Part shown: piece after piece, positions 50,701-62,876 of the stretch | How the letters are laid out: each line of letters begins with the position of its first letter | Numbering within the stretch: the first letter of the stretch is position 1 | Assembly (NCBI GenBank): GCA_914767715.1 | Contig: OU612067.1 | Coordinates: forward strand, 7,750,001-7,814,000 | Length of the DNA stretch: 64,000 bases | Direction of reading: 5' to 3' | Source: Membranipora membranacea | Taxonomy: Eukaryota; Bryozoa; Gymnolaemata; Cheilostomatida; Membraniporidae | Translations under genes and position numbers: made by a program | Notes under the pieces: generated by a model | Told to the model about the DNA's origin: nothing | Seen by the model: only the letters and a program-made list of their open reading frames with translations | Database searches by the model: none

Positions 50701-53700
50701 GTTGATCGGTCATCGGGTGAATATCTAGTTTATAATGTCCTTTTCTGCAAAAATGTTACTTATTCAAAATGATACACATAACTTTACAAAGGTTCTCGCT
50801 ATATAAAGAAGAAAGGTGAGACAACTTGACTATACAGTACAGGGTTCTTCCAGTCTCAGAAGAGAGGGTGGGGGTATATCCCACCCTCCCTGCTCTCAGA
50901 TAAGGGCCAAGTATTGGCTAGTTACAACGAGCATGTCCACAATGTGTAACTCATTTAGTTTTTGAATGTCATGAAATAGAAAAAAGTTTATCCAAATACC
51001 ACCTGTTTTTGAGAGTGTGTTATTTTCCCATCACCTTTGCTGCCAAGCTTGTTGGTTGTTGTGTGAGTTGAGTTAAGTTGCAGTGTACTTGTATAGGTAT
51101 TTCTACCCAAAACGTGTCATACTGATGGAATCTGATTTAGCTTGAAAGGAGGCAAGACATTTTGAGTTGCTATGTTCTATTGATTCTTTGGGAAGTTGTC
51201 GCTATAGTAAAGTGCCTGTTTGTCATATGAGATAGATATCCATATAGTTGATATACATACCTATCCATATTCTCATGAGTTCATCCTCTCCCTACGACTA
51301 CCTGCCGGAAACATATATACATTCTGGGAGAATCATCACTTCCAATAACACTTAAAACAGGGAAGCATGAATTTGTCTGTTTGACATAGACTTTGTTATT
51401 TTACCTCAAAATCTGGGGCGATATAAATCAATTTTTCGTACATTAGAATTCAATAAGAATAGAGTTAGTGAGGCATGACCACTCCGCTCCTCTTTATCTC
51501 CTCAGTCTAGAATGCTGAATTTTTGGCAATCATCTCCCCGTTATCCGAGAGATACAATAAAGACTGAACAACACAATGGTAGACATTAGGTAAAGAATAT
51601 CACTTTTCCCCTATCATGAATATTTATTGTTGTATCACCAAATTTTCATCAAGCTTAGCATAATACCCAAAGTGATGTCTTATGGAAAATCTATTCATTT
51701 TAGGTAAATCCTATGAGATGTCGTCGTATTCTGAGAAGAAAGCTCTGAAGTTGATTGATGAAGAACCAGGAGAGTTCGTGAGACACACAAACATACAGCT
51801 ATGTAGGATTTATCCAGCCGGCACTCGTACAGATTCCAGCAACTACAGCCCTGTGGATATGTGGAATGTCGGCTGTCAGTTGGGTAAGTTGCATATCACA
51901 CTGACATTGAGACTACACTATTATCACATGTATCTCTGATCGTTAGAGGTAATTTAGTATCAGTACCTAACATGTACCCACCCCTAATTTTTAACACTGA
52001 AAACAGATCGTCACACTGAATTCCTTGTGATGGTACTCATGCTAAGTGAATTAGCTAACTCTCTATCAACCAGAGATATACATGCAATAGTATAACTCAT
52101 CATCAGTGTGGTTGCATATGATTTGAATATCAAAATTCCTGATGCGTGAATGATCGTGATCAAAGATATCAGTAAATTTAATGTCAGTGAAGGTTCTGCT
52201 GTGATTACCATCATGGTATCTTGAGTTATTTATAATCGGATCACTTTTCATGACAAAGTTATGGTTTTGTGCAGGCTCTGTTGTTATAATTTGCCAATAC
52301 TAATAATAAGAATACTATTGTTTGGTGTAAAGTTGGTTTGAAGCCCGTACACGTATTGAATGGAAAGCAAAAATTACAATTTCTAGTACGATAAGACACC
52401 GCAAGGTCATTTCACCTATTCTGCACTAATGTCATAAAGTAAATAATATATATCTTTACCCATTGTTTTAGTGTCACTGAACTTCCAAACAGCTGACAGG
52501 CCGATGCAGATTTATAGAGGAAAGTTCAAGGACAACGGAGGGTGTGGTTATGTTCTCAAGCCTTCATTCATGAGAGACACTAATGCAACATTCAATCCCA
52601 GATCTGCTCAGTTCCCTGAGAGCTGGGGCAAAGCAATCACAATACAGGTATAGCTTCTCATGTTTGATTTCTGTGGTACGCGGATGTGAATGTAAAATGC
52701 TAGTTAGTACCAAGATGCATGTACTTAGCCTGGGCAGGTTGACGAGAGTGGGCGGATCCCCCCACGCCCACCCACAACAGCCTGCCCAGGCTAACATGTA
52801 CTTCCATAAGGAAATGCAATGGTAAAATGGCCATTTTTGAAATTAAGCTCACATGGAATAAAACTAGTTATCCAAACCAAATTCGAAGTTTGAATTTTAA
52901 AATCAGTTACGAAAATCATCAGATTTTGTTACTGAAAGGTTAGCATATAGACAGATTACACTTAGATTGCCCGCAAGATTGAGTATATAAACACATCCAC
53001 ACACCTTGGAGTCCTAGTTATAACAGAGCCCCTTTTAGTATTGTCTTTCCTACCATATGATGTCACAGCCTCGATTCAATGCTTTCATCCAAGAGCAGAC
53101 AACCTTCACAGTCACTTGAATGTTTTAGATTCTTTCTGGTACACACTTACCCAAACCTGAAGGTGAACAAGACACATCTGACCTTGTTGACCCCTACGTC
53201 AAACTGGAGGTGTTCGGAGTTAAAGAAGACTGCTGTGAATACAAAACCCAATCCGTCAATGACAATGGTAAGATTGTACTTTAACACAATCTGTTCGGAA
53301 AAGTATTGATAATTGAAAGATGTGTAAGTTGTCCCCACTACAGTTAGGAGAGGGTAACTTTCAATGATTTTGAACATAACTGCCTTGTTGCCTTGAGCAA
53401 AAGTGACAGCTGGATGCTGGGATGACTGTCACTATTTTGTATTAGCTTACTACCCAAATATTGATCTTATTCTTCATGTATGTAATCAAGCTATCTATAA
53501 TTTGTGCTCCTTCCTAAAGGCGAACAAATTTAGGATGACTAAAATACATACACAGAGGTAATAGTTTGAATCTTTGTGCCATCATCTGAAGTTCAAGCTG
53601 CATGAATGATAATAAAACTGTGATTCTCAATTTTAAGGGCTTAATCCCCAATGGAATGAGACATTTGATTTCCACTTGCCGGTACCAGAACTAGCTATAC

Positions 53701-53817
53701 TTAGATTTAATGTCAAGGATCATCAAACTTTATCATCTAATGATATGATTGGCCAGTGCTGCATTCCTGCTACAAGCTTGAGAACAGGTATGGAAATTTG
53801 CAATTGCTATACTAATC

Positions 53818-53850
<33 letters not shown>

Positions 53851-54608
53851 CTCTATATACAGTCTATGAATAATTATATGTATATCCATTCCAAGTTTAT
53901 GCTGTTCAGTCTCAGAGTTTATGGTTTACAATTTAAAATGGAAACTTAAACTCATGTTCACTTGAGTCGATTGGTCAAAAAACTTGATATACACCGGTAT
54001 TTTGGAAATAAACAGCTTTGAATCATATGTTGCAACATTTATCTTGTTAGGTTATCGACATGTTAAGCTCGAGTCGAGTATAGGCGCAGCTCTAGGCCCA
54101 GCTTCTGTGTTTGTGTTGGTGAAGATATCTGATATGTCTAGATCAACATGGTTGGAGAAAAAGGACAGCAAGGGTAAATCTTCTAGTAACAACAAACCTG
54201 GTGTCAGGCAGATGTTGGGTAAGTGATTCAATTGTTAAGTTATCAAAATGTCAAATTTTGTATATTTAAAAATGTATTTGGCCTTTCATTTGATGCTGTG
54301 CTAGGTCTAAACAAGATGACAATTCTGGGTTTCTCCACACAAAAATTTGCATCACTCAAGTCAGTTTGAAGTTATTTAACCACCACGTTTCTTACCAACT
54401 AAAAGAGTTTATTTCTCTACCGATAAGATCAGGCAACTCCATAGTTGATCAGATCCTCTATCTTATACCTTTGTTTTGCGCAGAGAATACAAGGTTGATG
54501 GCTAACGGGCGATCGGTAAGCCGCGACTCAGGGGACAGTTCTCATGACGATGCAATGAGAGCGAACAATAACAATCGTAACACTTTACCTCCGAGCTCAG
54601 AGCATTGA
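44753..54608 (+). CDS. PLCD: Phosphoinositide phospholipase C, delta type (5' incomplete)
   Basis: Exons: 44753-45031, 47194-47312, 47560-47632, 47926-48137, 48402-48487, 48965-49085, 49379-49464, 49855-49937, 50283-50505, 51704-51883, 52472-52647, 53129-53267, 53638-53787, 54051-54218, 54484-54608 (TGA). All phases match, giving 739 residues. Order: end of PH domain ('LWVRGL'), EF hands (first loop [12 protein letters not shown] intact), catalytic X half (His in SSSHNTY, Glu/Asp in VELDCWDG, second His in YHGF, SLENHC), acidic linker ([10 protein letters not shown]), Y half ([26 protein letters not shown]), then C2 ([21 protein letters not shown]). It hydrolyses PIP2 to IP3 and DAG at the membrane, activated by calcium; the order fits PLC-delta, without SH2/SH3 or RasGEF. 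About 90 N-terminal residues are missing. A Ser/Asn-rich tail of about 80 residues follows C2, unlike vertebrate PLC-delta. Confidence 0.94.
52725..52794. mobile_element. 70-bp foldback MITE with target-site duplication
   Basis: In a PLC intron. Ends are perfect 14-bp inverted repeats TTAGCCTGGGCAGG, flanked on both sides by CATGTAC (52,718-52,724 and 52,795-52,801). The inner arms also pair ('gagtgggcg' with 'cgcccaccc'). The TAGCCTG ends link it to elements at 5302 and 9777. Confidence 0.8.
53826..53852. repeat. TA dinucleotide run
   Basis: Uninterrupted TA repeat in the PLC intron just after the exon ending at 53,787. Confidence 0.85.
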
Positions 54609-55380
54609 TGAGTCTACCTACTATTCCTCCTACTCACACAGCTTGTATTTCTGTAAACCTCTACACTTCCTGCTTTGTGATTGGCTAAAGACATCTAAGA
54701 TGACGCAACAAAAAATATTACTTTCTTTCTAAAAGACACAAGGCCGATCCCATCCAATCAGAAGGGTAGTGACACCTGACCAATCAGGAGGGAAAATACG
54801 GATTTTCATAATAATTACTATGGCAGCCGGTGAATTAAGTCTTTAACAAACGGTTTTACTTTTGTGTGTGGATATTGGGCAACTGTGAGTCTTTGATTTT
54901 TTTGGATGATGGTGTTGTTCACACATTGGAATACTTCAAACATATTGTAACAGTAATTTTTAGCTTAACCGCTTTAAGTCTGGCTGCTTTGTCTTAGATT
55001 TATAGTCTGTGGCCCCAAACGGCTTAAAGTGTGATTTTGATGGAATCAAACTCATTTTTTAAAGCGACAAAATTCTATTTGTAGCCATCAAGATTTTAAA
55101 CTAGTTGGTATACTGCTGTTGGTGCATTAACAGAGAGCGGTTCCCTATAGTATATGTCAAGCCAAATCTTCATTCCGTTTTACCTTTGAGGGTAGCAGAA
55201 AATGTTAAACTGCTAATTGAGTTTCAACATAGCAGCAATTATAGTAACCGATTATCTTGAAGTCCAGTAGCAAGGCATGGGGATGTTTATATTTCATATT
55301 ATCTTGCGACTCCAGAAACACATCAGGCCAAATTCAGAGTTGCTATATATTATATTTTGCTTAATCATTCCTACCTGTAG

Positions 55381-55475
55381 AATAAATCTTTATCGAAATG
55401 TGGAGTGTGACAAAGCACCGATTATTTTTTTCCGTAACCAAACTTATGATATATAACATGATTTTATGCAATAAA
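55381..55475 (+). terminator. Candidate polyadenylation signals of the PLC gene
   Basis: AATAAA occurs at 55,381-55,386 and 55,470-55,475, about 775 and 865 bp after the stop. Which one is used cannot be told from sequence. Confidence 0.35.
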
Positions 55476-55719
55476 AAGATAATAACAAATCATGTATAAG
55501 ATTATGATGTTTTAAAATTGTTTTCTAAGTTTACTGGTCTTTGAATCGAGCAGCTCAATTTTCTCAACAGATACCAAACATAAGCAGGATCGCTGAACTG
55601 TTCCGGTTATAAGCAGAATCACAGAAATGTGTTCCTATCATGCACTTAATTAACTAGAAACTATGTTGAGGCCAATGATAGGGCCTACCCGCTGTGTGTT
55701 GGTGTATACAACTGTATTG

Positions 55720-55884
55720 CACTGTCAGCCCTTGAAAGCGTTCGGGATGGCGATCGCGGCCGTTAAGGGGATGGGTGGGAAGCTAGGAAACTCCGTTTTT
55801 TTGTGCAATTTATCACGTTTTAACTTAAGCACCCCCTTAACGACCGCCTACGGCCGCGATCGCCATCCCGAACGCTTGGGTGTG
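55720..55884. mobile_element. GC-rich foldback MITE, hAT-like
   Basis: A 28-bp perfect inverted repeat (core AAGCGTTCGGGATGGCGATC, left from 55,736, right ending 55,877) encloses about 85 bp. An 18-base stretch in the right arm is reduced to a few bases in the left. The 8-bp 'ctgtattg' flanks the element at 55,712-55,719 and 55,885-55,892, the duplication length made by hAT transposases. The left end begins CACTGTCAG and the right end mirrors it only partly. It is much richer in GC than its surroundings. Confidence 0.7.
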
Positions 55885-55899
55885 CTGTATTGTACTTTT

Positions 55900-57140
55900 C
55901 TTTGTTCATACATATCTTCAAGATGATGATGGTTGTAATTATCCGTCACAGTTTGGATGTGAGACACTAACCTCTCACTAGTCTTGATGCTTACCGATGG
56001 TTATCGGGAAAGTGAACTTCGTAGACTTGACTTGCACCTTAGAAAAAAGAAGTCAAAACAATGAGTTACTGTGTGGTTTGAGTTACTCAAACTCTTGCCC
56101 TATTCATATGGACATTCATGGTTGATGATATCATTCCATTACTGGCATCATCCACGAGAAACATCTGTAATTCGTGTTGATGTAATGAGTTTTGAGATAG
56201 ATACTCGGGTCATTTGCTAAATTTGGATATTGTGAAGTTGTGCCACAGTTTGTTCCTACACACTCATACCCCATGTCTTCAAACTTATAATTTACCGCAT
56301 GAGATAAACAAGATGATGTATACAAGGTTACTGGATAATGAGGAGCAAGTTCACTTAGAATGCCAAGCAGAAGAGTGCCCTACACAACAGCAGATATCAA
56401 CATTTGATTGAGAGTATATTGATATTAACCGCATTGCCAAAACATTATTTCTGTTCTCTCAATCTACACGATCAAACAAGTCTATTATCTAAAATTTAAC
56501 AACTACGCACAATCGAGATATGTTTTTTTTACTTGCTGTCGAATTGAATTTCAACAGCAAACTTAAACCTATCATCACTATTTGTCCGTATAAATAGACA
56601 TTGCATGTTCTCTGTGCAATAAATGCAGTTTTTCCTTAAATACTACTATTGCATAATGTACCTCAAAAGAAAATTGAGCCTATAAAAATCACCAAACAAG
56701 AAAAAACTACAAGAAAAAGAAATCAAGAAAGTCGGAGCACTAGTTTTCAATTTAGTATCCCAGGCAAGGCATGACCTTAAAGTTGAAATACAGAGTTTTT
56801 TACACCTAAAGAACTCATTTTTCTTAAGCAATGTGACAAGGCTCAGTTAATTAATAAAACAGTACTGTGTTATACCTCCAGCAACTTACTGTACTTACTT
56901 AAACCTTTTATTTCTAACTTATTTGGGGGTAATCAGGCAATGGCGTATTAGTCGCCCCCCCCCTCCTATAGGAGAACCCCAAGCTATCTTGTTAATCATT
57001 GTCACACAACATTTATTTGATTCTGTTTTACGTCTTTTGCCTTTACTTTTTCGTCACCTAATGTATAACATCAAACAGAATTATACTGTTGTCTTGGTTG
57101 TATGACTTCATAAATAAATAATACAAAAATGAATAAATAT
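55900..57140. other. Intergenic, no gene seen
   Basis: No exon-like segment with family features. The 3' exons of the minus-strand arrestin-domain gene may lie here but were not recognised. A C-run at 56,954-56,963 is present. Confidence 0.4.
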
Positions 57141-57155
57141 ATATCAGGTACTCAC

Positions 57156-58396
57156 CTGTATATGATGCGTTAATGTAATGTATCTTGTTTGTATGGTGGA
57201 ATAAGTCAGGTCTGAATTGATCCGAAGTGTGAGCACACATGTATTATTACTAGTATATGGTCTGATCTTTTGATCGGTTGAGCGCAGGCCTAGGCATTGA
57301 TGTGCATTTTGTTCAAGACCGAGACGACCCGCTGTACAATTCGCTCTCCAATACAGCTGCATATATGGACTTATTGTTTTACTGGATTGATTGTCCACTG
57401 CGACCGTAACAACTACATTCTCTCCTGTAAAATAATAGACTAATAATAGATGTCAAAGTAGGTAACTTGGTACAATGTTTTGTGCCAAGTATCTTTAATA
57501 CATGTACAAGTTTTTTATATTTCTGTGATTCATATTTTGCTTATGTTGGCATTTTCCGTGGATCTTTAGAGGATCAGCATAACTCATTCTTTCCAAATAT
57601 AGCATTCAGTATTTTTGCAGGGCATATATCACTGAGGTAAATATAAAATAACCCGTGTCAGTGGTATATATATTTAGACATTGTGGAGCTTTCTGTGGCT
57701 CATATTACAACATTGCATTTTGTAGTAGAGCCATAGACTTAATAATAAACCCATACAACTGAAGTGATGATGTAATAAAATTGGAAGGTGTAGTAGGATT
57801 GGTGTAATCATTGATTTACTGTCCATAATCAAGGTATTTTATTCATAACTCAATCAATTTTGATCGGATTTCGAGTTTGAAAATAATTTAAAATCAGCAG
57901 CATCTTGCTATCAAGTTGATGTTATTTTTTCTCCAATAAATGTTTTGCCTAAAACTTGTATCAAACTGTCAACGGCAAGCTGCTGAATCAATTTTAATCT
58001 TCAAGCTCACAATCCGATCAAAATTGAACAAGTTATTGACAGAAAACCCGGTATATGGGCTGCCGTAGAGGATTTTAAGGGGGGGTTACCCTAACGCTGC
58101 GATACTTGCCACTGCCATCACGCACATTGCTTATTCATACTGAGTACGCCGACTCTCTATAACGAGTACGCTGAATCTATCTTAGTAGGAATGTAACAAG
58201 TACACTGACTCTTTCTTGCCTGGGAATATACCGAGTAAGCGGACTCTATCTGAGGGGGAGGATAACAAGTACGCCAACTCAATCTGGTCTAGAAATGTAT
58301 AATGAGTAAGCCGACTCTATCTTGTGGCAGGCTTTGGGGGGGGGGGGAGATATGGACAAAACATTACATATATATTGTTTCTATATTAATATTTAT

Positions 58397-58434
<38 letters not shown>

Positions 58435-60705
58435 ATGTCAATCATGATGAGTGCAAATTATTGTATAGTTGCGGGAGGTAGTTGGTGAGCAAAGTTCAGT
58501 AAAAATCATAAAATAATACTTTGTTTTGCAACAATCTCCCCTCCTCATTTATATATATATATATTCACTTTATTTCACTGATCAATGTTCTGTCAAAACA
58601 AATGAGATCATGTGTAGACATCAAGATGAAGTTAATTACTAAGAAGAATGAATCTATAAAATGATCTAAAAAATTGCTCTCTGGTCAGGAAATTACACGG
58701 AAAATAATTCAAAAATATCTAAAGAACAGATTCTTCCCCAAGTGTGCAGTTCTACTTTTTGGTGGAATAGTTCTGCGACTGTGAGTGCTAGGCCGACCGG
58801 GTATGTAACAGTGGAGAATATGATGGTCATCAGCTAAGATCTTATTATGAATACATCGAGAGAATATGCTATGTAACTTTGACTGTAAAGGTGACTCGTA
58901 CGAAATGACGAGAGGAGATTGCTACAAATCAACAAGATGTTATTCATTAGAGAGTGGGTTGTCAATGCCAATTGTTAACTTACTTATGCAGTGTGACTAA
59001 TAAGGAAATTGAACAAACCTGATTCATATTTGTGTTTAGACCAAGACCAAGTTTAGACCAAAGGCCTGGTGAATATGTTATTGAGGCTAGAATTATAACA
59101 AAATGCAGTGAGAGAAATTTTGCCCAGTACTTGTCAAATACCAAATTATCTTTTCAATACAGGGTGCACTCTTCTCCGAATATTGCTTTGTGCCTTTGGC
59201 AGCTATTTTTGTTGATTGTGCATGAAGTTTGACTAGTCTGTGCATTGAAAAGGAAGAGAAGAACTTCCCTCGTGTCTCTCTGCAAAACACATTGCTCTTA
59301 AATTCAGGGAAATCATAATGGAAGGTCGAATACCAGATGGGTGATCCTAAATGCCCACTTACATGGAAAAAGACCATCAGCAGAAAATTGTCATACATTT
59401 TGGCACCTAACGTCTTTTGGTAATCATCAAACCATGTCAAAACGTGCGAAAACTATACAATATCTTTGAACATCATAATGTGTACAGAATTTTGTGAAAG
59501 CCAATTCCTCATAATTATTTTTCTGACCTGCCAATGGAGTGAGGTGTAGCTTAATGGTTAAGAGTACAGGCTTTGGATATTTCAAGTCCAGGTTAAATTC
59601 CTGGCACAGTCAGTTGCTTCTGATTTGATACTGGCACACCATTTATTCTAACAAGACTAAAAATACCTCAGGTCCACTGTCCACTTTGCAGACCCCACAT
59701 GCACTAAAAGGAAAGCCCTCTGCCTCTTTGATTTATATAGTAGACAGGTTTCTGTTGGGCATTGGTATAGAGTGGTACCTGTACCCAAGAGAGGACAAAT
59801 CTCTACGCTTCAAAGAAGAAGAAGACCTGTTAACGGCAAAATGGATGAAGCCTGATCTTATCAATACTTTTCTACATCAGATTATGACATGGATAGGACT
59901 CACCAATCTAGATGGAATATGAACGGTAATCTGTACTGTCCTGTTTCATACATTCTTCTCTCACCAGCTAAGGATGAGAAGAATAAAATAAAAATTACAA
60001 GTGGTGGGAATACCTTCTTACAAAATTGTCCTTTTGTTATTACCCCTAGAAGCAGTCAATCCTCTCTTTTACTGCATTGGCTTAAGGTTTTAGAACAGTA
60101 GAAAGTAAGAGATCCGTCTTATGAATAATGTATTTTCTTCATACCGAGCATGTCTAGTTTGTTGTTAATGAGAATCCCAGATGAAAATATTTGTAGATAT
60201 CCGGTTCTCCATTCACAATGTGTTTTACCTTTCAACTTCAGTGTTAACTTTCTGATGTCAGCGCCTAAAGACAGCAAAGGATGAAAATCATAGGTGGCTA
60301 AGGCAGATGAATATTTGTAATCGAAAGACGTAATACATTTCACCCTCTCGATAAAAAAAGGAGTGAAAGAGCAGTATACAAAATGATATGTAATCCCATT
60401 GGTAAAACTTTAATTCTTTGATTGTGTAAATTCAATGAAAATAAAAATACATTATTTAGAACAGAATTGAGATTGACTAGTTAAAAAGGGTTACCTTGCG
60501 GATGCCTGCTGATTAAGGGAAGCTTCTGTTTACTCAACTCAATGACTTCAAAGAGGTTAACCCAGGTTAGTCCCCAGGAGTCAGTTGACAGCTTCAACTC
60601 ACGTTTACGAACATTCAAGTCAACAGTTCCAGAAATTGCACGGTCAGTAATCTCCAGCTTCTTTGGATCACCATTTACAGTGATAACAATGTCCACCTTC
60701 CCCAT
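57156..60705 (-). CDS. Arrestin-domain-containing protein, partial
   Basis: Three exons recognised: 60603-60705 (ATG), 60145-60264 and 57156-57424. Exon 1 encodes MGKVDIVITVNG...AISGTVDLNV and joins in phase 1 to 'ADIRKLTLKLKG...EW', the strand pattern of the arrestin N domain. The third encodes 'GENVVVTVAVDNQSSKTIS' and 'YITLTHHIQ', typical of the arrestin C domain, with clean acceptor and donor and 89 open codons. Family members are adaptors that link membrane receptors to ubiquitin ligases and trafficking. At least one exon between 57.4 and 60.1 kb and the 3' end were not found. Exon 1 has a second phase-compatible donor (GTAACC, exon to 60,495), and exon 2 has an earlier one (exon to 60,229). 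The family call rests on pattern recognition. Confidence 0.55.
57843..58038. mobile_element. Foldback element, about 55-bp imperfect inverted repeats
   Basis: In a presumed arrestin-gene intron. The left arm 57,843-57,900 ('caattttgatcggatt') and right arm 57,981-58,038 ('aatccgatcaaaattg') are reverse complements along most of their length, including 'cagcag'/'ctgctg'. No clear target-site duplication. Confidence 0.6.
58140..58332. repeat. Degenerate tandem repeat, about 35-bp unit
   Basis: The 'gagtacgccgactctatct' motif recurs at about 58,140, 58,163, 58,198, 58,233, 58,268 and 58,305 with variation, followed by a G run. Confidence 0.75.
58395..58432. repeat. TA dinucleotide microsatellite
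   Basis: About 18 uninterrupted TA units. Confidence 0.9.
59541..59612 (+). mobile_element. tRNA-like SINE head, second family
   Basis: Plus-strand A-box-like 'TAGCTTAATGG' and B-box-like 'GGTTAAATTCC' inside a perfect five-pair T-arm (CCAGG/CCTGG). The anticodon arm does not fold. The head differs from the family at 7.6 and 29 kb. What follows (59,613-60,100) is open in parts on the plus strand but unrecognised; it may be the SINE body. Confidence 0.6.
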
Positions 60706-60709
60706 AATG

Positions 60710-61985
60710 GCTATTTTTGACTAGACTTTTACTCTGGAATAAACAAATTTTTGTACATATAATAAATGGATATGAATCTTCAATTAGCTAACTCTCATTG
60801 GCGGATTCAAAAGTTGTAAAAATCATTAACGATGAATGCACTATTGATACAAGCAAACATTTTTTTATGATATTTGCCCTTCTTACAGTATCAATAGCCT
60901 GAAACCCTCTCGAACCATATTAGAAAATTAAAAAATACCTTGCGTTGGCTTCTTCGGTATGTATCCAACTGATCAGATCTCATGTTTCATGTTGCTCATA
61001 TTTGTTGCATATTTTGAAAAGCATCATTAGTGATGTGAATAAATTCTCTTATCATGTTTGGCATCATTGATTAGGGGAAAAAAACTTTCCCTTATCTAAT
61101 AACAATAAGAAATAAACCATGCAAGATATGTCCAAATAATTTCATGGTTCATTAGAAAAATGATGACCATGTTTTCACACTGTTGTGTGAATCCTTGCCT
61201 TACTAAATAACTATTTATTCAGATGGCTGTACTAGATACCATACATCATTTAACAAGGGGATCTATTTTATTCCCTTTTATTGAAGAAACAAGGTCAGGT
61301 CAAGTCTTTAATCTGAATGTTTTCACAGCCCATTTAGGTGAGAGTCAGGAAAAAACGCCATTATTAATGACGGAATGGCGATTGTGAATATTTCAATCTG
61401 TTTTCAAAAGGGAAAAGATGCTCTAATTAATTACTTTAGTGTCACATAAATAATACATTCTTTCTGAACATATAAGTTTTCATACACCATAAGTTCATCT
61501 TCACCTTAACCAATTAACTTTTGTCACCTTCAAATTAGCTTATATCTAGCCTTTGTTTACTCTGTTTACTGTGTTTACAGCATTAATAAATATTCTCCAT
61601 TAACAGCTATGTTTGTGGTTTATGAAGACCAGGATAGATGCCTGGTTCGGTATCATAAGGATTTGTTGGTAAGGTTCTTACTGACTTATAAACTTAAAGA
61701 AATACTTTGACATAAAGTTCATTGACTATGGTGAACAACGAAAACGAAGAACGAATGTCTCGAACGCTCCAAGATTACTCTGTTCCACTAAAGATTTGAC
61801 CTCATAACAATGAAATTTCTTTCTTGCTCAAGGGGTTGTACCAGCATAGTTGCGAGCGATGCAATTTTCATGGAAATTTTGTATGGAAATTGGATGTTAG
61901 TTAAAACCACTTTCATTCAGAGTTATCCTCACTTGCAAAATGTGAAGACAACTTCTTTATTGAAATAAATTGGACGAGAAGATAC
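60710..61985. other. Intergenic, one exon-like segment
   Basis: Mostly featureless AT-rich DNA. A short segment at 61,607-61,668 (+) has acceptor and donor and is open, but has no family match. Confidence 0.4.
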
Positions 61986-61988
61986 TTA

Positions 61989-62298
61989 CCGCAATAACTC
62001 ACTTATAAGACACCGGATTTATAGGTGAAGCACCTCCCTCGGAAAAAATAAAAATGCTCCAGTTATAAAGCACCCCACAGCTATAAGGCACCCCTTTAAA
62101 AATAATTTGACCTCGTTTGGATTCGAACCCGCAACTTACAATTTGATCTGTGTTTACAAGGCAGACCCTCTCAACACTGGGCTATTTGGCATCTCTTATA
62201 AATATAAAAATGCTTCAAATGAAAGCCGCGCCTATATGCTCCTCTCTTCTCGCCGCCTTCACTTATAAGTCATGTGACTTATAGGTGAGGTATTACGG
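61989..62298. mobile_element. 310-bp MITE with TA target site and internal tRNA-like module
   Basis: Left end CCGCAATAACTCACTTATAA and right end, reverse-complemented, CCGTAATACCTCACCTATAA match at 17 of 20 positions and are flanked by TA on both sides (Tc1/mariner/pogo-type target). Inside, on the minus strand, is a tRNA-like module: 'GCGGGTTCGAATCC' (B box) with 'GCCCAGTGTTGAGAGGGTC' (A-box side). No transposase. Confidence 0.75.
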
Positions 62299-62574
62299 TA
62301 CTACTAAACATCAGAGCATTAACTTTCAAGTTTCATATTAAACCTCCCGAGACATGACCCCAAGCAAAATAATTGCTTTGCTGGAATAGCGTTATCTTTG
62401 ATTTGCTATCCACAATCTGGTTTCGACAATTTTATTTCACCTATTAATTTTTTTTCAGATCAGATAATGATTCACTTAAGTTTTGTTGAAATGTTGTTTT
62501 TCAGAGGTTTTAGTATGTGTAGAACTGGACTGCTTTTTTCAGAAAACTTTAACATCAAGTTTGTACACAAGTTC

Positions 62575-62875
62575 TCAAGTTTTAGGACCTTGAGAACTCA
62601 AAAATAATACTGGGCCGTTTTTGTGGAAATGTTAAAATTAAGTTCGTACCCGAGTGCGTAACCTTTGACTGAGCTCTTTATTTTAGTTTTTAGGACTTGG
62701 AGAACTCAATTATCAGATTAGGCCATTACTTTTGAGAAACTTTATAAATCAAGTTTGTACCAAAAGACTTAAGTTTGGTTTATGTCAGTTGTTTTTCAGA
62801 GGTCTTAGGACTGAGAGAACTCACAAAATCATAATTGGGAAGTTACTTTGGAAAATTTTATAAATCGCGAAACGT
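62575..62875. repeat. Diverged satellite monomers related to the 5.7-kb array
   Basis: Three degenerate units with 'ggaccttgagaactcaa', 'gggccgtttt' and 'aagttcgtac', markers near 62,611, 62,721 and 62,836, so spacing is about 110-115 bp like the short 113-bp monomer. A further half unit is at 63,402-63,480 ('agaggttttaggacttggag'). Confidence 0.75.
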
Positions 62876-62876
62876 A

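Noticed and set aside
59093..59440. 115-codon minus-strand open frame as the missing arrestin exon
   Set aside because: No arrestin strand pattern and no splice sites in the required phase.
59686..59922. Plus-strand open frame after the tRNA-like SINE head
   Set aside because: Looks partly protein-like but unrecognised, and is likely SINE body or chance.
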